Shown here: positions 4,988 through 6,180 of the stretch, one piece after another | Numbering within the stretch: position 1 is the first letter of the stretch | Layout: every line of letters starts with the position of its first letter | Source: MWEH01 sp964392385 | Lineage (GTDB): Bacteria; Bacillota; Clostridia; Christensenellales; DTU072 | Direction: 5' to 3' | Assembly (NCBI GenBank): GCA_964392385.1 | Contig: CAYMPR010000053.1 | Span: 1 to 6,180 of the forward strand | Length of the DNA: 6,180 nucleotides | Made by a program: the position numbers and the translations under genes | The notes under the pieces: generated by a model | Told to the model about the DNA's origin: nothing | Database searches by the model: none | Seen by the model: only the letters and a program-made list of their open reading frames with translations

Positions 4988-6180
4988 ATGGATTATATTA
5001 AGAGAATTTTTTTAGAGGTACTAGATAAAGATTATGACCACGAAACACCGGATAAGCCAAGGACGGTTGCTTTTCATAAGGCTTGTACCAAGGCATTAAA
5101 AGAGATGGTGCGACCGTATAATTATGTTGTACATACCTCAAGCCCTAATTGGAGAGATTTTACAGCGTTTGTGGAAGACCCAGAGAGTGGGAAGTATATT
5201 TTTGTTTCCTGTGAGTATAATGATTCTCAAGATTCAAAGTGGGGAAATCGTGTAATGTATCGTGCCGCAAAATCCTTGAAAGACTATAGTGGAGGCAGAA
5301 ATAACTTTACAGACTTTAATTCTTTAGGAGAAGAAATACACAAATTATTTCAAGTTACAGCAAGGGGTGTTTGGGAAAGTACTTCAGCGGGGGGTAAGCA
5401 AGGTTTAGATAGTTTAAGTGTTGCAACGGAAGACAATAATGATTTTTTTGGAAAGCTAGAAGTGGAGAAATACGGGGATGTAGTAGTTGGGGCACTAGGC
5501 GGAAAAAAGATTTCAAAAGAAAAGCAGCTTGCTAATATGCGGGGTGGAATATCCTATGAAGCAAGCAGGCTAGGAATGGCTTGGACAGATTTAATTAGGA
5601 CCTTAGAGGGTTTATGTTATTTAAGAAGGGCAGAAGAGATAGATGATTCTACCTATTATGTTTATCCTCCAAACTCTCACATATTAGTTTCACAAGAGGG
5701 ATTATTTGATAAGGTTTTTTCCACAGAAAAAACAAAACTCCAAATTCAAGCCCTTAAAGAGTTAATAGAGGAGAAAAATGAGGGAGAGGAGGATAATTTA
5801 CTTGAGGGTATAAATGAAGCGGCAGCAACGGAAAAAGACGAAGAAGAAGCAAATGAAGCGGCAGCAACAGAGTATTCAGATGGCTTAAGATTATATCAAG
5901 TGTCTAAAGGATATGCGATAGTCGCTCAAAGTTATTATGATAATTATGCTAATCGTGCTTTTGTAGATAGGGTAGTAAGCACGATTGAAGAGGCAAGGAT
6001 TGTACAGGCCTCGTTAGAAAGAAACGATAGAATGTCTTTTACAATATTTAATTGTAATACTAGGCCTATAGCGGCAGAAGAGTCTACTTATGGTGAATTT
6101 TTTGAAACAAAGGAGAATAATAAAATGGACAATGAAATGAATTTTGATGATGAAGATTTTGATGTTGAGCCCGAAGAAGA
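4988..6180 (+). CDS. Uncharacterised phage-type protein with KDYxGGxN domain and acidic linker (3' end missing)
   Basis: An ATG start with good ribosome binding site opens a frame with no stop to base 6180 (397 full codons seen). Residues 1-125 form a first domain: a helix with FHKACTKALKEM, an aromatic segment, a strand YIFVSCEY (70-77), then WGNRVMYRAAKSLKDYSGGRN (85-105). I recognise the 'R-x-A-K-x-x-K-D-Y-x-G-G-x-N' motif from unstudied phage and mobile-element proteins; the function is unknown. Residues 160-240 form a helical/strand middle (TWTDLIRTLEGL-like at 200-209, then YYVYPPNSHILVS). Residues 250-295 are a charged, mostly acidic linker with a duplicated NEAAATE. Residues 302-365 form a small second domain (LYQVSKGYAIVAQSYY, VDRVVSTIEEARIV). 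From 380 the tail is very acidic. A strong internal ribosome binding site precedes Met380, so a second product or a gene fusion is possible. No catalytic motif is identified. Confidence 0.82.
   Translation, partial: MDYIKRIFLEVLDKDYDHETPDKPRTVAFHKACTKALKEMVRPYNYVVHTSSPNWRDFTAFVEDPESGKYIFVSCEYNDSQDSKWGNRVMYRAAKSLKDYSGGRNNFTDFNSLGEEIHKLFQVTARGVWESTSAGGKQGLDSLSVATEDNNDFFGKLEVEKYGDVVVGALGGKKISKEKQLANMRGGISYEASRLGMAWTDLIRTLEGLCYLRRAEEIDDSTYYVYPPNSHILVSQEGLFDKVFSTEKTKLQIQALKELIEEKNEGEEDNLLEGINEAAATEKDEEEANEAAATEYSDGLRLYQVSKGYAIVAQSYYDNYANRAFVDRVVSTIEEARIVQASLERNDRMSFTIFNCNTRPIAAEESTYGEFFETKENNKMDNEMNFDDEDFDVEPEE
5812..5871 (+). repeat. 39-base (13-codon) tandem duplication in the acidic linker
   Basis: AAATGAAGCGGCAGCAAC occurs at 5812-5829 and again at 5851-5868, exactly 39 bases apart, encoding NEAAATE at residues 276-282 and 289-295. 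The remaining codons of the two units have diverged (KDEEEA versus YSDGLR), so either the copy was short or one copy has decayed. The frame is kept. Confidence 0.8.
6112..6127 (+). promoter_or_regulatory. Internal in-frame ribosome binding site and ATG
   Basis: GGAG at 6112-6115 (within AAAGGAG), nine bases (AATAATAAA), then ATG at 6125-6127, in the same frame as the gene that starts at 4988 (its Met380). The architecture equals the true starts at 3849 and 4988. The product would begin MDNEMNFDDEDFDVEPEE and continue past the window. It could be a nested separate protein, or a start left inside a fused gene. Confidence 0.5.

Overview
The window reads as part of the late, virion-gene region of a tailed phage or prophage with an AT-rich genome. 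All genes lie on the + strand, are separated by 6 to 48 bases, and almost every start has a GGAG-type Shine-Dalgarno site 6-10 bases upstream. Codon use is rich in ATA, AGA and AGG, and four of the six complete starts are TTG or GTG. This fits a phage of an AT-rich host that uses strong Shine-Dalgarno sites, such as a Bacillota gut bacterium. The host is an inference. The phage call rests mainly on recognising the gene 2, 3, 4 and 6 protein types, which I associate with phage structural clusters. No terminase, portal or capsid gene is present to prove it. The standard bacterial code is used: TAA, TAG and TGA all end genes here.

Layout: (1) 1-54, the acidic C-terminal end of an upstream gene. 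(2) 80-1324, a 414-residue protein with a phage-type 'GTKWC' domain fused to seven exact 22-residue BspA/LRR_5-type leucine-rich repeats. (3) 1373-2080, a 235-residue protein resembling phage neck or head-tail connector proteins. (4) 2098-3474, a 458-residue protein with a SWIM-like CxC...CxH zinc site, a Gly/Gln/Ser-rich linker and a C-terminal array of degenerate ~26-residue helical repeats. (5) 3487-3807, a 106-residue protein with a papain/transglutaminase-like Cys-His-Asp arrangement, in the same frame as gene 4 and separated from it by a single TAG. (6) 3849-4967, a 372-residue protein I do not recognise. (7) 4988-6180, an open frame that runs off the end. Its N-terminal domain has a 'KDYxGGxN' motif, followed by an acidic linker with a 13-codon duplication, a second small domain, and a strong internal in-frame ribosome binding site plus ATG at 6125.

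The genes are probably transcribed together from a promoter outside the window, since no convincing promoter or terminator lies between them. Gene 2 would act in the connector or neck. Genes 3 to 6 would be accessory virion or assembly proteins. The leucine-rich repeat protein could bind a host or partner protein. No gap exceeds 48 bases, and I see no RNA gene, insertion sequence or CRISPR array. The points most worth following are the in-frame internal start in the last gene, the zinc-finger and papain-like gene pair, and the GTKWC-leucine-rich-repeat fusion.
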